NCBI GenBank assembly: GCA_033816765.1
Contig: CM066295.1
Coordinates: 992,001-1,056,000 of the forward strand
Reading direction: 5' to 3'
Length of the DNA: 64,000 nucleotides
From: Nothopassalora personata
Taxonomy: Eukaryota; Ascomycota; Dothideomycetes; Mycosphaerellales; Mycosphaerellaceae
Shown piece after piece: positions 63,349 to 64,000 of this stretch. The notes below the pieces were generated by a model. The model was not told where the DNA came from, ran no database searches, and saw only the letters and a program-made list of their open reading frames with translations. How positions within the stretch are numbered: position 1 is the stretch's first letter; each line of letters opens with the position of its first letter. Both the position numbers and the translations under genes were made by a program.

Positions 63349-64000
63349 ATGGCGCGTAAGTCGCCCATACCATTGCTCAGTCTCGCTGCAGAGCCTCCAT
63401 TGCTCCCTCACTAACTCCATCCACAGCTGTCAAGGCAGAAGACGACCCGGTGGTGGCCGAGTACCATGTCTTCCTCACTCCTCCCAGCGACGAACACATC
63501 TACCTGCTGCAATACCCCAACCGAGTGCGAAGTCGACCGTACAACAGCAAATTCGGCGCGACGCCTCATGCAATGCGCATCAAGCCCGACAGCGGCTTCC
63601 TCGAGATGGACATTAAGCTCAGCACCGAGGACAACTTCAACAAATACATGGGTCTGAAGTGGGGAGACGCCGACCGAGCAGCACGCGAACTGCACAATGC
63701 CTCAGGCACGTATGGCCTGGCTGCTGGACTGGCTCCAGCGAAGCCGCGGGGACGAAATCAGGGAAGAGAAAAGGGCGACCGCGAGCTGCAACTCGAGAAT
63801 GACTTGCGCGCGTTCAGAGAAGCCGAGCGCGACGACAAAGTGCACGCGATGCAAACACTTGGTGGGCAGCTGATCCGCCATGACACTGAAGCAGAACATG
63901 GCAAGCCACGTTACTTCGTGGGAGCCTTCCAAGGCGACCACCTGTTTCTGACCAAAGTCGACGCCACAGCCCAACTACGACCCAACTTCCACCACCTCGA
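63349..64000 (+). CDS. RNA polymerase III subunit RPC5/RPC37 (Sin-like), 5' part
   Basis: Exon 1 is only ATG GCG C (63349-63355), followed by GTAAG and a 71-nt intron ending CATCCACAG. Exon 2 starts at 63427 and stays open to the window end, giving MAPVKAEDDPVVAEYHVFLT and so on (about 193 residues seen). The block DEHIYLLQYPNRVRSRPYNS, the RIKPDSGFLEMDIKL strand and GTYGLAAGLAP match the N-terminal Sin-like domain (PF04801) of the Pol III subunit that forms the TFIIF-like heterodimer with RPC53 and aids initiation and termination. The gene continues beyond the window. The tiny first exon decides the start. Confidence 0.88.

Overview
The window comes from a filamentous ascomycete (Pezizomycotina, plausibly a Dothideomycete). 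Two gene-bearing flanks with short GT-AG introns, fungal families (DUF7053, fungal product-template hotdog, LEU5-type carrier) and normal codon use surround about 40 kb of transposon DNA. That DNA carries the repeat-induced point mutation (RIP) footprint: CpA/TpG replaced by TpA, CpG kept, and coding frames broken mostly by TAG/TAA at former Gln and Trp codons.

Left flank. 1-3927 is the 5' end of a RIP-damaged Ty3/gypsy relic whose LTR was split by a 2.4-kb gag-only LTR element (TSD ATTAG). 3928-5638 has no confident gene. Then come a LEU5-like mitochondrial carrier (-), a METTL4-like MT-A70 methyltransferase (+, divergent from it), a doubtful BTB-like fragment, and a DHCR24-like FAD enzyme (-).

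Transposon island. 11645-51661 is bounded by inverted repeats (TTTACCTCAG...) and a TCCTCC duplication. Without its guests this outer element is only about 1 kb. It received one minus-strand gypsy element (12125-18987, TSD GCCCG) and a second insertion (19031-51164, TSD GTACG) that grew into a nest: relic C with two solo LTRs, relic F, an undamaged chromovirus inside F (26679-34092, TSD GGTAG, identical 161-bp LTRs, open gag and pol), relic D inside F's LTR (36001-50159, TSD GATAG), relic E inside D (42218-49488, TSD CCTAG), and a solo LTR of the young chromovirus inside E (TSD AGAAG). Nearly every boundary is fixed by a matching 5-bp duplication, so the order of events can be read from the sequence.

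The main unusual signal is that every RIP relic retaining its 3' end, from several LTR types, carries an extra reading frame antisense to gag-pol, between pol and the 3' LTR. Five copies encode an MSS-initiated Cys-cluster plus coiled-coil protein; relic D carries a different antisense frame. The young chromovirus lacks it. Other points are LTR-templated self-priming sites, 33-bp U3 repeats that differ in number between the two LTRs of one element, mosaic LTRs, and a tRNA-like sequence inside relic E.

Right flank. A decayed membrane-glycoprotein gene, a DUF7053 protein with a C-terminal zinc finger, a stand-alone PKS product-template/hotdog protein, an Old Yellow Enzyme pseudogene, a complete three-exon DDB1 (in Neurospora, part of the complex that marks RIPed DNA for silencing), and the start of the RNA polymerase III subunit gene RPC5/RPC37, cut by the window end.
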